The position numbers and the translations under genes are program-made. Source: Streptosporangiaceae bacterium (lineage in GTDB: Bacteria; Actinomycetota; Actinomycetes; Streptosporangiales; Streptosporangiaceae). Taken from it: a DNA stretch of 64,000 nt. A model generated the notes under the pieces. The model saw only the letters and a list, made by a program, of their open reading frames with translations, was not told where the DNA came from and made no database searches. Of this stretch, positions 8,328 through 17,104 are shown in pieces; positions within the stretch are counted from its first letter, which is position 1, and every line of letters begins with the position of its first letter. Location of the stretch: contig JAFAZE010000130.1 of assembly GCA_019239975.1 (NCBI GenBank), positions 1-64,000 on the forward strand, read 5' to 3'.

Positions 8328-9277
8328 GCGTGCACCAGGGCGCACGCGGCGTCCACGGCGACGGCGACGTCGCCGTCCTCCGGGTAGAGCAGGGTCCGCC
8401 CGGCCACGAAGCCGCGCACGCCGGGGAGCGCCAGCGCCGCCTCCCAGCGCGCGTAGGTGCCGGCCGGCGGCCCCTCCGGGTCGCCGCCAAGCAGCAGCAC
8501 CGGCAGCGTGGTCGCGGCCATCACCTCGGCCATCCCGTCGGCGGCCGGCAGCTTCAGCCAGGTGTAGCCGCTGGTCGCGCCGAGGCCGGAGGCGATCGCG
8601 ACGGACTTGATGACCGCCTGGGCGGACAGGTCGTTGACCAGCCTGCCGCCGACCCGGCGGCACATGAACGGCTCGACCATCGCCAGCAGCCGGCGCGACC
8701 CCAGATCCGTGACGGCGTGCCCGGCCGATTCCAGGGTGGCCGCGGTGCCGGGATCTTCCGGATCTATGCGGGTCAGCATCTTGCCGCCGTCCAGCCCCAT
8801 CGCCGCGATCGTGGCGGCGTCGTAGCCGGTGAACCGGTCGTCGAGTTCGAAGCTGGCCCCCTGCAGGCCGCCGCGGTTCATCGAGCCGATCACGATCTTG
8901 TCGTCGAGCGCCCCGAGCAGCAGCAGGTCCTCGATCACGTCGGCGGTGGCGAGCAGACCGTCGACTCCGGGCCTGCTCAGCGCGGTGAGCAGCCGGCCGA
9001 GCAGGTCGTAGCGGTTGGCCATCGCGTTCGGCACGCCGCGCACGCCGAGCGCTCCGCGCGCCGGGTGATCGGCGGCGACGATCATCAGCCGGCCGTCCGG
9101 GCGCAGCAGGGGACGGCGTTTGCGCGCGGCGGCGCGCGCCGTGATCACCTCCGGGCACCGGGCGCGAAGCTCCCGCAGCTCGGCGAAACGGTCGCCGCCC
9201 GCCGCTCGCGGCGCCCGCGCCAGCGCAACCCCCGCCCGGCGCTCCTCATCCCCCCGGTCCTCCCTTGGATCAGGCAT
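8324..9277 (-). CDS. Cgl0159-family (beta/alpha)8 aldolase-like protein of the inositol locus
   Basis: A TIM-barrel protein of 317 residues. Recognisable segments are MIVAADHPARGALGV, DVIEDLLLLGALDDKIVIGS, GYDAATIAAMGLDGGKML and TSGYTWLKLPAADGM, which match the Cgl0159 family found in actinobacterial inositol clusters. The lysine of WLKLPAA sits where class I aldolases form the Schiff base. It probably replaces IolJ, splitting 2-deoxy-5-keto-gluconate-6-phosphate into dihydroxyacetone phosphate and malonate semialdehyde; that reaction is inferred from context. The ATG at 9277 overlaps the iolC end by eight bases. Confidence 0.82.
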   Translation of the reverse strand: MPDPREDRGDEERRAGVALARAPRAAGGDRFAELRELRARCPEVITARAAARKRRPLLRPDGRLMIVAADHPARGALGVRGVPNAMANRYDLLGRLLTALSRPGVDGLLATADVIEDLLLLGALDDKIVIGSMNRGGLQGASFELDDRFTGYDAATIAAMGLDGGKMLTRIDPEDPGTAATLESAGHAVTDLGSRRLLAMVEPFMCRRVGGRLVNDLSAQAVIKSVAIASGLGATSGYTWLKLPAADGMAEVMAATTLPVLLLGGDPEGPPAGTYARWEAALALPGVRGFVAGRTLLYPEDGDVAVAVDAACALVHA

Positions 9278-10214
9278 TCCGGGCCCCCAGGAACTGCTCG
9301 ACCTCCGCGGTCGTGGGCATCGCGGAAGAGCACTCGAGCCGGGTGGTCACGATCGCGCCGGCCGCGTTCGCGAACCGGACGGTCCGCTCCAGCGGCCAGC
9401 CGGCCAGCAGCCCGTGGCACAGCGCGCCGCCGAATCCGTCGCCCGCGCCGATGCCGTTCACCACGTGCACCGGGATCGGGGGGACCTCCACGACCTCGCG
9501 CTTGGTTTTCGCGTACACACCGGCGGGGCCCCGCTTGACCACGGCCAGCTCGACGCCCAGGTCCAGCAGCGCGTCCGCCGCGGCGGCGGCGTCGCTGGTG
9601 CCCACCGCGGTGTCGCACTCGTCGAGGTTGCCGACCGCGACCGTCACGTGCGGCAGCGCCGCCTGAACATGGGCCCTCGCCGCCTCCCTCGACGCCCAGA
9701 AGCTGGGCCGGTAGTCGAGGTCGAGAACGGTCAGCGGCGCCTTGCCGCGCGCCTGCCAGGCGGCGTGGTGCGCGGCCCGGCTGGGCTCGGCGCTCAGCCC
9801 GGTCACCGTCGCCCAGAACAGATCCGCCTCCCTGACCTCGCCGGCCGGGATCTCCTCCGGCTCGATCTCCAGATCCGGTGCCTTCGGGTAGCGGTAGAAC
9901 CAGATCGGGAACGTGTCCGGCGGGAAGATCTCGCAGAACGTCACGGGTGTGGGCAGCCATGGCACGGCCGCGACGAAGGCGTCGTCGACGCCGAACTCGC
10001 GAAGCGCCTTGTGCACGTAGCCGCCGAACGGGTCGTCTCCCGTGCGTGTGATGACCGCCGACCGGTGCCCGTGCCTGGCGGCGGCGACCGCGACGTTCGC
10101 GGCGCTGCCGCCGAGGAACTTGCCGAACGTGGTCACGTCCGCCAGGCCCACGCCCGTTTGCAGCGGGTAGATGTCGACGCCGGACCTGCCGATCGTGAGC
10201 ACCTCGTACGTCAT
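9270..10214 (-). CDS. iolC: 5-dehydro-2-deoxygluconokinase
   Basis: A PfkB-family sugar kinase of 314 residues phosphorylating 2-deoxy-5-keto-gluconate. The opening EVLTIGRSGVDIYPLQTGVG is diagnostic of IolC. GKFLGGSAANVAVAAARHG carries the first PfkB signature, and NGIGAGDGFGGALCHGLL carries the second, with the catalytic aspartate. The ATG at 10214 overlaps the upstream stop as ATGA, so it is translationally coupled to the iolE-like gene. Confidence 0.93.
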   Translation of the reverse strand: MTYEVLTIGRSGVDIYPLQTGVGLADVTTFGKFLGGSAANVAVAAARHGHRSAVITRTGDDPFGGYVHKALREFGVDDAFVAAVPWLPTPVTFCEIFPPDTFPIWFYRYPKAPDLEIEPEEIPAGEVREADLFWATVTGLSAEPSRAAHHAAWQARGKAPLTVLDLDYRPSFWASREAARAHVQAALPHVTVAVGNLDECDTAVGTSDAAAAADALLDLGVELAVVKRGPAGVYAKTKREVVEVPPIPVHVVNGIGAGDGFGGALCHGLLAGWPLERTVRFANAAGAIVTTRLECSSAMPTTAEVEQFLGARNA

Positions 10215-11077
10215 GTCAGGCTCCCGAGGTAGGCCAGGCTCTGCCTGACCAGTGCGACGGGTCCTTCGCCGCCGGGGGGTTCACGCAGGATCATGTCCTG
10301 TTCGAGGACGTACCAGCCCTGGTAGCCGTCCGCGGCCAGGGCGCCGACCACGCCCGCCACGTCGAGGTCGCCCTGGCCGAGCGGCTGGTACAGCCCGGCC
10401 GCCACGCCTTCCGCGTAGGAGATCTCGCCGCCGCGGACCCGGCCCGCGACGGCCTGCCTGACGTCCTTCAGGTGCACGTGACCGATGCGGTGCGCGGCCT
10501 GTTTGGCCAGGGCGGCGGGGTCGGTGCCGCCGATGAGCAGGTGCCCCGTGTCCAGGCAGAGCGCGATCTCGCTGCCGTCCAGGACCCGAAGGACCTCGTC
10601 GGTGTTCTCGATCATCGTGCCGGCATGCGGGTGCAGCGTCGCGGTGAAGCCGCGCTCGGCGGCCCGGGCGGCGGCACGGTCCAGGTTGGCCAGCAGCCGC
10701 GACCACCCCGCCACGTCCAGCGCGGGGCGGCCCTCGTAGCTGTCACGGCCGGTGGAGGCGGCGAGCACGAGAACGGCGGCGCCCGGCGGACCGAAGCCGT
10801 CGAGCGCCCGGTCCACTTCCGGCACCGGATCGATGGCGCGGTCGTGCAGCACGACCGGCACGAATCCGCCCGCCGCGGTCAGCCCATGACGGCTGAGCAG
10901 GCCAGCCCGGCCGGCCGGATCGGCCGGCAGGTAACCGGCCGGCCCGAACTCGGTGGCGGTGAGGCCTACCGACCGCATTTCCCGCAGCACGCGGGACGCG
11001 GGCAGCTGGTATCCCCAGCCGGGCACCTCGCAGACCCCCCAGGAAATCGGCGCACCGGCGATCCTGAGCCCGGTCAA
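10211..11077 (-). CDS. iolE: Inosose dehydratase-like TIM-barrel protein
   Basis: A sugar-phosphate isomerase/epimerase-family barrel of about 288 residues. The opening RIAGAPISWGVCEVPGWGYQ is typical of IolE, which dehydrates 2-keto-myo-inositol. Metal ligands are visible in TLHPHAG, CLDTGHLLIGG and GHVHLKD, and EQDMIL closes the barrel. The start is a TTG at 11077 that overlaps the upstream stop as TTGA, with GGAGGTG in front. IolH/IolI-like isomerases share the fold, but the operon lacks another candidate for this step. Confidence 0.8.
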   Translation of the reverse strand: MTGLRIAGAPISWGVCEVPGWGYQLPASRVLREMRSVGLTATEFGPAGYLPADPAGRAGLLSRHGLTAAGGFVPVVLHDRAIDPVPEVDRALDGFGPPGAAVLVLAASTGRDSYEGRPALDVAGWSRLLANLDRAAARAAERGFTATLHPHAGTMIENTDEVLRVLDGSEIALCLDTGHLLIGGTDPAALAKQAAHRIGHVHLKDVRQAVAGRVRGGEISYAEGVAAGLYQPLGQGDLDVAGVVGALAADGYQGWYVLEQDMILREPPGGEGPVALVRQSLAYLGSLT

Positions 11078-12075
11078 CGGCGCACCTCCGATATCGTGAC
11101 CGGCTCCCCGCGCCGCCGGGACAGCTCGCACGCCTCCGCCACGTAGAACGCCTCCAGGGCGTCCTGCGGCGTGCACGGGCTCGCTGCCCGCCCGGCGGCG
11201 ACCTCGGTGAACGCGGCAAGCTCGGCCGTGTAGGCGGCGCGGAACCGCTCCATGAACTGCCGGTACGACGGCCCCGCCGGAAATGGCTCGCCGGGCTCGG
11301 CCGAGCGCAGCGGAAGCTGGTCGTCGAGACCGGCGCACAGGCTGCCCGCCGCGCCGAGCACCTCGAGGCGCACGTCGTAGCCCGCGGCGTTGTACCGCCC
11401 GCAGGACACCACCGCGATCGTGCCGTCGTCCAGGGTGAGCACGGCGGACGCGGTGTCCACGTCGCCGGCCGCGCGGAAGAACTCGTCCCCCCGGTTGGCG
11501 CCCACCGCATAGGCCTGGCTCACCTCGCGACCGGTCACCCAGCGGATGGCGTCGAAGTCGTGCACCGCGCAGTCCCGGAATATGCCGCCGGAACCGGGGA
11601 TGTAGCCGGCCGGCGGCGGCGCCGCGTCGAACGTGGTGGAGCGGATCGTGTGCAGCCAGCCGAGCGCACCGGACTGCGCGGCGTCCCGCGCGGCGCGGAA
11701 GCCCGCGTCGAAGCGCCGCTGGAAGCCGATCTGGACCTCGGCCGCGCTGCCGCTCGCGTACTTGACCACCTCCAGCGTCCCGTCGACGTCGGGGGCGACG
11801 GGTTTCTCGCAGAAGACCGGCAGCCCCGCCTCGATGCCACGGCGGATGAGCTCGGGATGGGTGGCGGTGGCGGTGGCGATCACGAGGGCATCGATACCCG
11901 CGCTGAGCAGCGCCGCCACCGACACGGCCGCCTCGGTGCCGAGCTGCCGGGCGACGTCCCGTGCGCGGGCGCCGTCGGCGTCGGCGACGACCACCGACTC
12001 GACTCCGGGCAGCCGGCGAAGGGTACCGGCGTGGAACGCGCCGATGCGGCCGACGCCGACGAGTCCGATGCGCAT
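11074..12075 (-). CDS. iolG: Gfo/Idh/MocA oxidoreductase, probable inositol 2-dehydrogenase
   Basis: An NAD-dependent dehydrogenase of 333 residues and the first gene of the inositol operon. The Rossmann motif GLVGVGRIGAFHAGTL is at residues 4-19; the EKP motif of the family appears as FCEKPVAPD; and the substrate domain holds the catalytic HDFDAIRWVTG segment. The ATG at 12075 follows AGAGGAAAC. Its likely reaction is oxidation of myo-inositol (or scyllo-inositol) to the inosose used by the next gene. The family call is certain; the specificity rests on context. Confidence 0.85.
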   Translation of the reverse strand: MRIGLVGVGRIGAFHAGTLRRLPGVESVVVADADGARARDVARQLGTEAAVSVAALLSAGIDALVIATATATHPELIRRGIEAGLPVFCEKPVAPDVDGTLEVVKYASGSAAEVQIGFQRRFDAGFRAARDAAQSGALGWLHTIRSTTFDAAPPPAGYIPGSGGIFRDCAVHDFDAIRWVTGREVSQAYAVGANRGDEFFRAAGDVDTASAVLTLDDGTIAVVSCGRYNAAGYDVRLEVLGAAGSLCAGLDDQLPLRSAEPGEPFPAGPSYRQFMERFRAAYTAELAAFTEVAAGRAASPCTPQDALEAFYVAEACELSRRRGEPVTISEVRR

Positions 12076-12137
12076 GCGTTTCCTCTGGTCGTCGTGTGAG
12101 CGCGGGCCAGGTTCCTGCCGCACGGCCGTGCCCTCAC

Positions 12138-12193
12138 AGCTTGTGCCGGGCCGGCCGTATTGTCAAGAGTATGTCCTGTCATAAGGACATACT
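12138..12193 (-). promoter_or_regulatory. Promoter and operator of the inositol operon
   Basis: On the minus strand, TTGACA (12161-12166) and CAAGCT (12138-12143) are separated by 17 bases, giving a start about 55 bases before iolG. Directly upstream of the -35 lies a perfect inverted repeat: arms AGTATGTCCT (12168-12177) and AGGACATACT (12184-12193) with a six-base centre. A dimeric repressor there would touch the -35. The GntR/HutC protein at 2996 is the local candidate. Confidence 0.7.
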
Positions 12194-12264
12194 CACGCAC
12201 CCCCTGCGGGCCGCAAGCCGGGCGGCTGCGCGTACAACGGGGGATGGTTGCGCGAGGGCCATGC

Positions 12265-12442
12265 GGGGCCGCTGGCGCATCTGGCCCCGCCCAGTGGGGC
12301 CGCTGGCGCATCTGGCCCCGCCCAGTGGGGCCGCTGGCGCATTTGGCCCCGCGCAGGGGGGCGGCCGCCGGCAGCGGGGGTGTTACCTGTGGGCCTGGAG
12401 GGCGGATAGGGATCGATGAGGTTGGTTACCCTCGTCGCGAGG
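12265..12442 (+). repeat. Dispersed repeat element, copy A (three 31-bp units plus tail)
   Basis: Three tandem 31-base units (12265, 12296, 12327) each begin GGGGCCGCTGGCGCAT, continue into TGGCCCCG, and end near CCCAGT. Each unit can fold GGGGCC against GGCCCC, or pair CCCC across the unit junction with GGGG. A roughly 85-base unique tail follows, ending GATCGATGAGGTTGGTTACC and a small hairpin (ACCTCG/CGAGGT arms). The same units and tail recur, inverted, at 46462-46607 with two units. No protein-coding reason is apparent. It ends 127 bases before the ligase start. Confidence 0.85.
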
Positions 12443-12568
12443 TGTGAGCCAGGCCGCCGGCGGCACCCACGTTTCCGTGATCACGAGGGCCGGGCGTGCC
12501 GCCAGGTTGAGTCGCGCACGCTGGCCGGGTTAGCGTGCGGGCATGTCTGGACTGGCGGAGGGAGCGGC

Positions 12569-14329
12569 ATGAAGTACGAGACCGTCGCGGAGGCCTACCG
12601 CGATCTCGAGCAGGCCAGCGGGCGGCTGGCGCTCATCGAGCGCCTCGCCGCCCTGCTCACCGCGACGCCGGCCGAGCTGCTGCCCGTGGTGTGCTACCTG
12701 TGCCAGGGCCTGATCGCACCGGAGTTCGCCGGCGTGGACCTCGGCCTGGCCGAGAAGCTCGCCGTCCGCGCGGTCGCCGCCGCCACCGGCACCGCCCCCG
12801 ACCAGGTCACCGCCAGCTTGCGGGAGACCGGCGACCTCGGCCAGACGGCCGAGCAGCTGCTGGCCGTGACCGCCGCCGGGCGACGGGCCAGCCTCGAGGT
12901 CACGGCCGTGGTCGGCACCCTCCGTCAGATCGCCGGCGCTGAGGGGGCGGGCTCGCAGGGCCGCAAGCTGGACCTGCTGGCGGAACTGCTCGCCCGGGCC
13001 ACTCCGCTCGAAGCCCGGTACCTGCTCCGGCATGTCACCAAGGGGCTGCGGCTGGGCATCGGCACGCCCACCATCCTCGACGCCCTCGCGCAGGTGTACG
13101 CCGGAGGGCGGGCCGCCAGGCCGGTGCTGGAACGCGCCTACAACATCTGCTGCGATCTCGGTCTGGTCGCTTCCGCCCTGGTGAAGGGCGGAATGACGGC
13201 GGTCGGGCAGCTCCGGGTGCGGCCCGGCAATCCGGTACGGGTCATGCTCGCCCAGCGGCTGTCCGACGGCGCGGAGATCCTCGCCAAGCTGGGCGGACGG
13301 TGCGCGGCCGAGTACAAGTACGACGGCGTCCGGGTCCAGGCGCACCGGACCGCGGACGGCGAGATGGAGCTGTTCACCCGGCGGCTGGAGCGCGTCAGCA
13401 CCCAGTTTCCCGACGTCGTCGAGCTCCTCAGGGCGGGTCTGGGTCCCCGGGAGGCGATCCTCGAAGGAGAGGTCGTCGCCTTCGACCCGGCCGCCGGTGA
13501 GCTTCGCCCCTTCCAGGAGGTCATGTTCCGGAGGCGCAAGTACGGCATCGCCGAAGCCGTGCGGGACGTGCCGGTGGCCCTGTTCTGCTTCGAGATGCTC
13601 TACGCCGACGGCGAGGACCTCACCATGCTGCCCTATACGGAGCGGCGGGCAAGGCTCGCCGGGGCGATCAGCCAGGCGCCCCGGCTCCGGCTCACCACCG
13701 CCACGGAGGTGGACGATCCCGCCGCGCTGGAGGCGGCCTTCGAGCAGGCGGTGACCGACGGCTGCGAGGGGCTGGTGTGCAAGTCGGTGAGCCCGTCCGC
13801 CGGCTACCAGGCCGGAGCGCGCGGCTGGCTGTGGATCAAGCTCAAGCGGGACTACCGAACCGAGCTTTCCGACACCGTTGACCTGGTCGTCGTCGGCGCG
13901 TTCGCCGGGCGCGGCCGCCGCCGTGGCACCTACGGCGCGGTGCTGCTGGCCGCCTACGACGCCGGCGCGGACGTCTTCCGCACGGTGACCAAGTGCGGCA
14001 CCGGGTTCTCGGACGCCGACCTCGCCGCGCTGCCCCCCAGGCTCGCGCCCTTCCAGCGGCCGGCACGTCCCGCCCGGGTCGACGCACGCCAGGACCCCGA
14101 TGTGTGGTTCGAGCCCGGGCTCGTGCTGGAGATCCTCAGCGCCGAACTGACCCTCTCGCCGAACTACACCGCCGGCTGGGGGCAGATCAAGGAGGACGCC
14201 GGGCTGGCCATGCGGTTCCCCCGGTTCACCGGGCGGTACCGCGACGACAAGGCGCCGCAGGACACCACCACCACCCAGGAACTGATCGACCTCTACCGCA
14301 TCGCCCAGCGGACACCGGCGAGCACCTGA
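12569..14329 (+). CDS. lig: ATP-dependent DNA ligase (LigB type)
   Basis: A complete ATP-dependent ligase of about 586 residues that seals nicked DNA through an enzyme-AMP intermediate. The N-terminal DNA-binding domain occupies about residues 1-210 (TKGLRLGIGTPTILDAL). The adenylated lysine is K250 in EYKYDGVRVQAHR. ILEGEVVAFD, VPVALFCFEMLY and EGLVCKS are nucleotidyltransferase motifs, and WLWIKLKRDY carries the distal lysines. A C-terminal OB domain follows (FRTVTKCGTGFSD). GGAGGGAG precedes the ATG. It belongs to the archaeal-type ligase I class found in addition to LigA. Its neighbour is an alkylation glycosylase, which suggests a repair role. Confidence 0.95.
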   Translation: MKYETVAEAYRDLEQASGRLALIERLAALLTATPAELLPVVCYLCQGLIAPEFAGVDLGLAEKLAVRAVAAATGTAPDQVTASLRETGDLGQTAEQLLAVTAAGRRASLEVTAVVGTLRQIAGAEGAGSQGRKLDLLAELLARATPLEARYLLRHVTKGLRLGIGTPTILDALAQVYAGGRAARPVLERAYNICCDLGLVASALVKGGMTAVGQLRVRPGNPVRVMLAQRLSDGAEILAKLGGRCAAEYKYDGVRVQAHRTADGEMELFTRRLERVSTQFPDVVELLRAGLGPREAILEGEVVAFDPAAGELRPFQEVMFRRRKYGIAEAVRDVPVALFCFEMLYADGEDLTMLPYTERRARLAGAISQAPRLRLTTATEVDDPAALEAAFEQAVTDGCEGLVCKSVSPSAGYQAGARGWLWIKLKRDYRTELSDTVDLVVVGAFAGRGRRRGTYGAVLLAAYDAGADVFRTVTKCGTGFSDADLAALPPRLAPFQRPARPARVDARQDPDVWFEPGLVLEILSAELTLSPNYTAGWGQIKEDAGLAMRFPRFTGRYRDDKAPQDTTTTQELIDLYRIAQRTPAST

Positions 14330-14379
14330 GCTTTCCGTGCCCAAGCCTCAGGTCAGGTCCGGCCGGAGATGCCAGGGAT

Positions 14380-14399
14380 ACCACCGTCCGTTCAGTAAA
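14380..14399. promoter_or_regulatory. 20-bp motif shared with 61067-61086
   Basis: ACCACCGTCCGTTCAGTAAA matches position 61067 at 19 of 20 bases. The core ACCGTCCGTTCAGT is an imperfect palindrome of the TetR-operator style. Here it lies between the ligase stop and the glycosylase start, about 100 bases before the latter. Its function is unknown. Confidence 0.5.
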
Positions 14400-14495
14400 T
14401 ATTCATGTATCAAATACTGGTGCTGTTCGGTGACAATTTGCAGGCGTCATCGCTGTCCGGCGAGCTACTGTTGCCGGGAGGATGGGTCTACGGTG

Positions 14496-15170
14496 ATGCA
14501 TATGCCGGACCAGCTGGCGGCTGCGCAGCCCGCCGAGAGCTTTCCGGAGGCGGCCGCGATCCTGGCCGGCCGCGATCCTGTGCTGCGCCGCCTGCTCGCG
14601 GAGGCCGGCCCGCCGCGGTTGCGGCCGCCCGCCGACGGGCACTTCGGCGCCCTGGTGCGCGCGATCGTCTACCAGCAGCTTGCGGGCGCGGCGGCGGCCG
14701 CGATCCACGGCCGCCTGGTTGCCGCGCTGGGCGGGGAGGTGACACCGGAACGGATGCTGGCGCTGCCGGAGACGGCGTTCCGGTCCGCCGGGATGTCCCG
14801 CGCCAAGACCGCGTCGCTGCTCGACCTCGCCGCCAGGGTGCTCGACGGAACGGTGGTGCTCGATCCGCCGGAATTGCGTGCCGAGAGCGACGCCGAAATG
14901 ATCGACAGGCTCTCGTCGGTCCGCGGCGTCGGCACGTGGACCGCGCAGATGTTCCTTCTTTTCCAGCTGCGGCGCCTGGACGTCTGGCCGACGGGGGACC
15001 TCGGCGTCAGAAAGGGTTACGGGCTCGCCTGGGGCGTCCCGACGCCGACCGCGAAGGAACTCGGGCCGCTGGGCGACCCGTACCGGCCGTATCGCAGCGT
15101 CGTGGCCTGGTACTGCTGGCGGGCGGCCGAACTGTACGCCGGGGCGGCGGCCAGCGCCCTCACCCGGTAG
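14496..15170 (+). CDS. DNA-3-methyladenine glycosylase, AlkA-like (HhH-GPD)
   Basis: A base-excision glycosylase of 224 residues that removes alkylated bases. It shows the HhH-GPD fold: FGALVRAIVYQQLAGAAAAA at the N-terminal side, then the helix-hairpin-helix LSSVRGVGTWTAQMFLLF with the catalytic aspartate in WPTGDLGVRKGY. I use the ATG at 14496; a GTG one codon earlier is equally possible. It follows the DNA ligase on the same strand. Its 3' end overlaps the convergent glucosidase gene by 11 bases. Confidence 0.9.
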   Translation: MHMPDQLAAAQPAESFPEAAAILAGRDPVLRRLLAEAGPPRLRPPADGHFGALVRAIVYQQLAGAAAAAIHGRLVAALGGEVTPERMLALPETAFRSAGMSRAKTASLLDLAARVLDGTVVLDPPELRAESDAEMIDRLSSVRGVGTWTAQMFLLFQLRRLDVWPTGDLGVRKGYGLAWGVPTPTAKELGPLGDPYRPYRSVVAWYCWRAAELYAGAAASALTR

Positions 15171-16773
15171 CGGCCTCACCAGCCGGGAAGCGGAGGATGA
15201 CCCCCTCGTCGGGGCCGAGCACCAGGGACCGCGGGTCGACGGGCCCGCGGGCACGACCGGGATCGGTTGACAGCTCCAGCACCGCGGCGCCGTCCGGGTC
15301 GTCGCCCAGGCCTGCCGGCACGCTGGCCGAACTGAAGTTCAGCGCGATGAGGAAGCGCTGATCGAGGCGCCGCTCGAAGCAGAAGACGTCGGCGGCGGCA
15401 TCGACGGGGCGCTGGCTCCCGGACTGCAGCGCGCGCTCACCCGAGCGCAGGCGGAGCAACTCGCGCACGAAGGCGAGCGCCGACGCCGGGTCCTGCTGCT
15501 GAGCCTCCACGCACAGGCGTTCGGCGTCGGTGACGACCGGCAGCCAGGGCCCGGCGGTGCTGAAGCCGGCCCCGGGGCCGGCGTGCGACGGCCGCAGCCA
15601 CGGCATCGGTGCGCGCTCCGGATCCCGGCCGGCGACGTCCACGACGCGATCGGGCGGTATCCGCGCGTCCGGCAGCCCGAGTTCCTGCCCGTAGTACAGG
15701 AACGGCGTGCCGCGCAGCGTGCAGACCAGCATGGCCGCCAGCCGCGCGCGGCGCGGCCCGCTTCCGGGCTCCCCGGCGTAGCGGGTGGCTACGCGTGAGT
15801 GATCGTGGTTCTCGAGGAACCAGGCCGGCCAGGCCGATGTCTCGGCAAGCTCGGTGAACTCGGCCACCGATGCGCGGAACGCCGCCGCGTGCCACGGAAG
15901 GTGGACGAAGACGAAGTTGTGTGCGAGGTTCAGCTCGTCCCCGGAGTTGATGTACTCCACGACCCGGGGCAGGTCCAGCAGGTAGACCTCGCCGACGATC
16001 ATCCGGTCGTCGTACTCGTCGATGACCGACCGGATCTTCCGCAGGCGGTCGTGGATGGTGGGCCAGTGCACGTCGTGCTCCAGGCCCGGCTCGTTGTCGC
16101 CGAGTTCCGGGTCCTTGGCGATCTTGTAGACGACGTCGATGCGGAAGCCGTCGACGCCGCGGTCCAGCCAGAACCGCAGCACCTCGTGCATCGCCGTCTC
16201 CACCTCGGGGTTGTCCCAGTTGAGGTCGGGCTGCTGCGGCGTGAACGAATGCAGGTAGTACTGGCCGGTCGGCTCGTGGAACGTCCACGCGGGCCCCACG
16301 GCGGCGAACGACGACCGCCAGTTGTTAGGCGGCCCGCCGCCGGGCGCGGGATCGCGCCACACGTACCAGCCGCGCTTCGGGCTGTCCCGGCTGCTGGCCG
16401 ACTCGGTGAACCACGGATGCCGGTCGGAAGTGTGGTTCGGCACCCAGTCGACGACCACCTTGATGCCGCGGCTGTGCGCACCCTCCAGGAGATCGTCGAA
16501 GTCCCCGAGCGTCCCGAAGACCGGGTCGACGTCCGTGTAGTCCGAGATGTCGTAGCCGAAGTCCGCCATCGGCGACCGGTAGAACGGCGACAGCCAGATC
16601 GCGTCCACGCCGAGCGCGCCGCCGGCGGGCGGCGGGCGGCCGGTGCCGTCGTTCAGGTAGTCGAGATGGTCGACGATGCCGCGCAGGTCGCCGACGCCGT
16701 CGCCGTTCGCGTCCGCGAAACTGCGCGGATAGATCTGGTAGATCACACCTCGCTGCCACCAGGCGCCGTTCAT
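15160..16773 (-). CDS. GH13 alpha-glucosidase / oligo-1,6-glucosidase
   Basis: A 537-residue glycoside hydrolase, probably cytoplasmic because no signal peptide is present. It cleaves alpha-glucosidic ends of maltose- or isomaltose-type oligosaccharides. The opening [20 protein letters not shown] is the family hallmark. The catalytic residues are D213 (GFRIDVV), E262 (VGEVYL) and D324 (ENHDHSR). [20 protein letters not shown] and [14 protein letters not shown] are conserved regions. No sugar transporter lies beside it. Trehalose synthase-like relatives share these motifs but are usually longer. Confidence 0.92.
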   Translation of the reverse strand: MNGAWWQRGVIYQIYPRSFADANGDGVGDLRGIVDHLDYLNDGTGRPPPAGGALGVDAIWLSPFYRSPMADFGYDISDYTDVDPVFGTLGDFDDLLEGAHSRGIKVVVDWVPNHTSDRHPWFTESASSRDSPKRGWYVWRDPAPGGGPPNNWRSSFAAVGPAWTFHEPTGQYYLHSFTPQQPDLNWDNPEVETAMHEVLRFWLDRGVDGFRIDVVYKIAKDPELGDNEPGLEHDVHWPTIHDRLRKIRSVIDEYDDRMIVGEVYLLDLPRVVEYINSGDELNLAHNFVFVHLPWHAAAFRASVAEFTELAETSAWPAWFLENHDHSRVATRYAGEPGSGPRRARLAAMLVCTLRGTPFLYYGQELGLPDARIPPDRVVDVAGRDPERAPMPWLRPSHAGPGAGFSTAGPWLPVVTDAERLCVEAQQQDPASALAFVRELLRLRSGERALQSGSQRPVDAAADVFCFERRLDQRFLIALNFSSASVPAGLGDDPDGAAVLELSTDPGRARGPVDPRSLVLGPDEGVILRFPAGEAATG

Positions 16774-16781
16774 CGGGCGCG

Positions 16782-17075
16782 TCAGTGCTGCCGGTCGCGG
16801 CGCAGTTGATCCAGGACTTCGCCGGGGTTCTCGGCGGTGACCCGGATCATCGCCCGCATCGCATCAGCCAGCGGGACCCGGGGAACGCCCAGCGCCATCG
16901 CCGCGGAGTCCGTCCACTGCGTGAGCTGGCGGTAGAGCTCGGGGCTCAGGTCAAGGGTGATGCGTACGGGTTTCGACCGGATCGCGGTCCGCCCGGCTGG
17001 CTGCGCACCGGGCTCCGCGCGCCTCGCCGCGGCGGCCGCCATCTGCGCTTTCCGCTGCTCCCGCGGTGTCGTCAC
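16782..17075 (-). CDS. Small probable DNA-binding partner of ParA
   Basis: A 97-residue protein directly downstream of a ParA gene. The basic N-terminus ([16 protein letters not shown]) is followed by a [20 protein letters not shown] segment. This looks like a ribbon-helix-helix strand-helix (R-I-T-L-D plus P-E-L-Y-x-x-L), then helices [20 protein letters not shown]. Small RHH proteins paired with ParA bind centromere arrays and regulate their own operon. I infer that role from context and fold pattern. The start is GTG at 17075; a 26-base duplication separates it from the parA stop. Confidence 0.65.
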   Translation of the reverse strand: MTTPREQRKAQMAAAAARRAEPGAQPAGRTAIRSKPVRITLDLSPELYRQLTQWTDSAAMALGVPRVPLADAMRAMIRVTAENPGEVLDQLRRDRQH

Positions 17076-17104
17076 GACCGCTGCTCCCGCGGCGTCGTCA
17101 CGAC
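17053..17104 (-). repeat. 26-bp tandem duplication at the parA / small-gene junction
   Basis: Two adjacent 26-base copies (17053-17078 and 17079-17104), differing at one base, each carry a GTGACGAC start-like sequence followed by CCGCGGGAGCAGCG. The upstream copy overlaps the parA stop as GTGA but opens only nine codons before a TGA. The downstream copy provides the true start of the small protein. An original coupled start appears to have been copied, turning the first into a minicistron. Confidence 0.8.

Noticed and set aside
12265-12357. 31-bp tandem repeats considered as a CRISPR array
   Set aside because: The units are contiguous with no unique spacers, and no cas gene is near.
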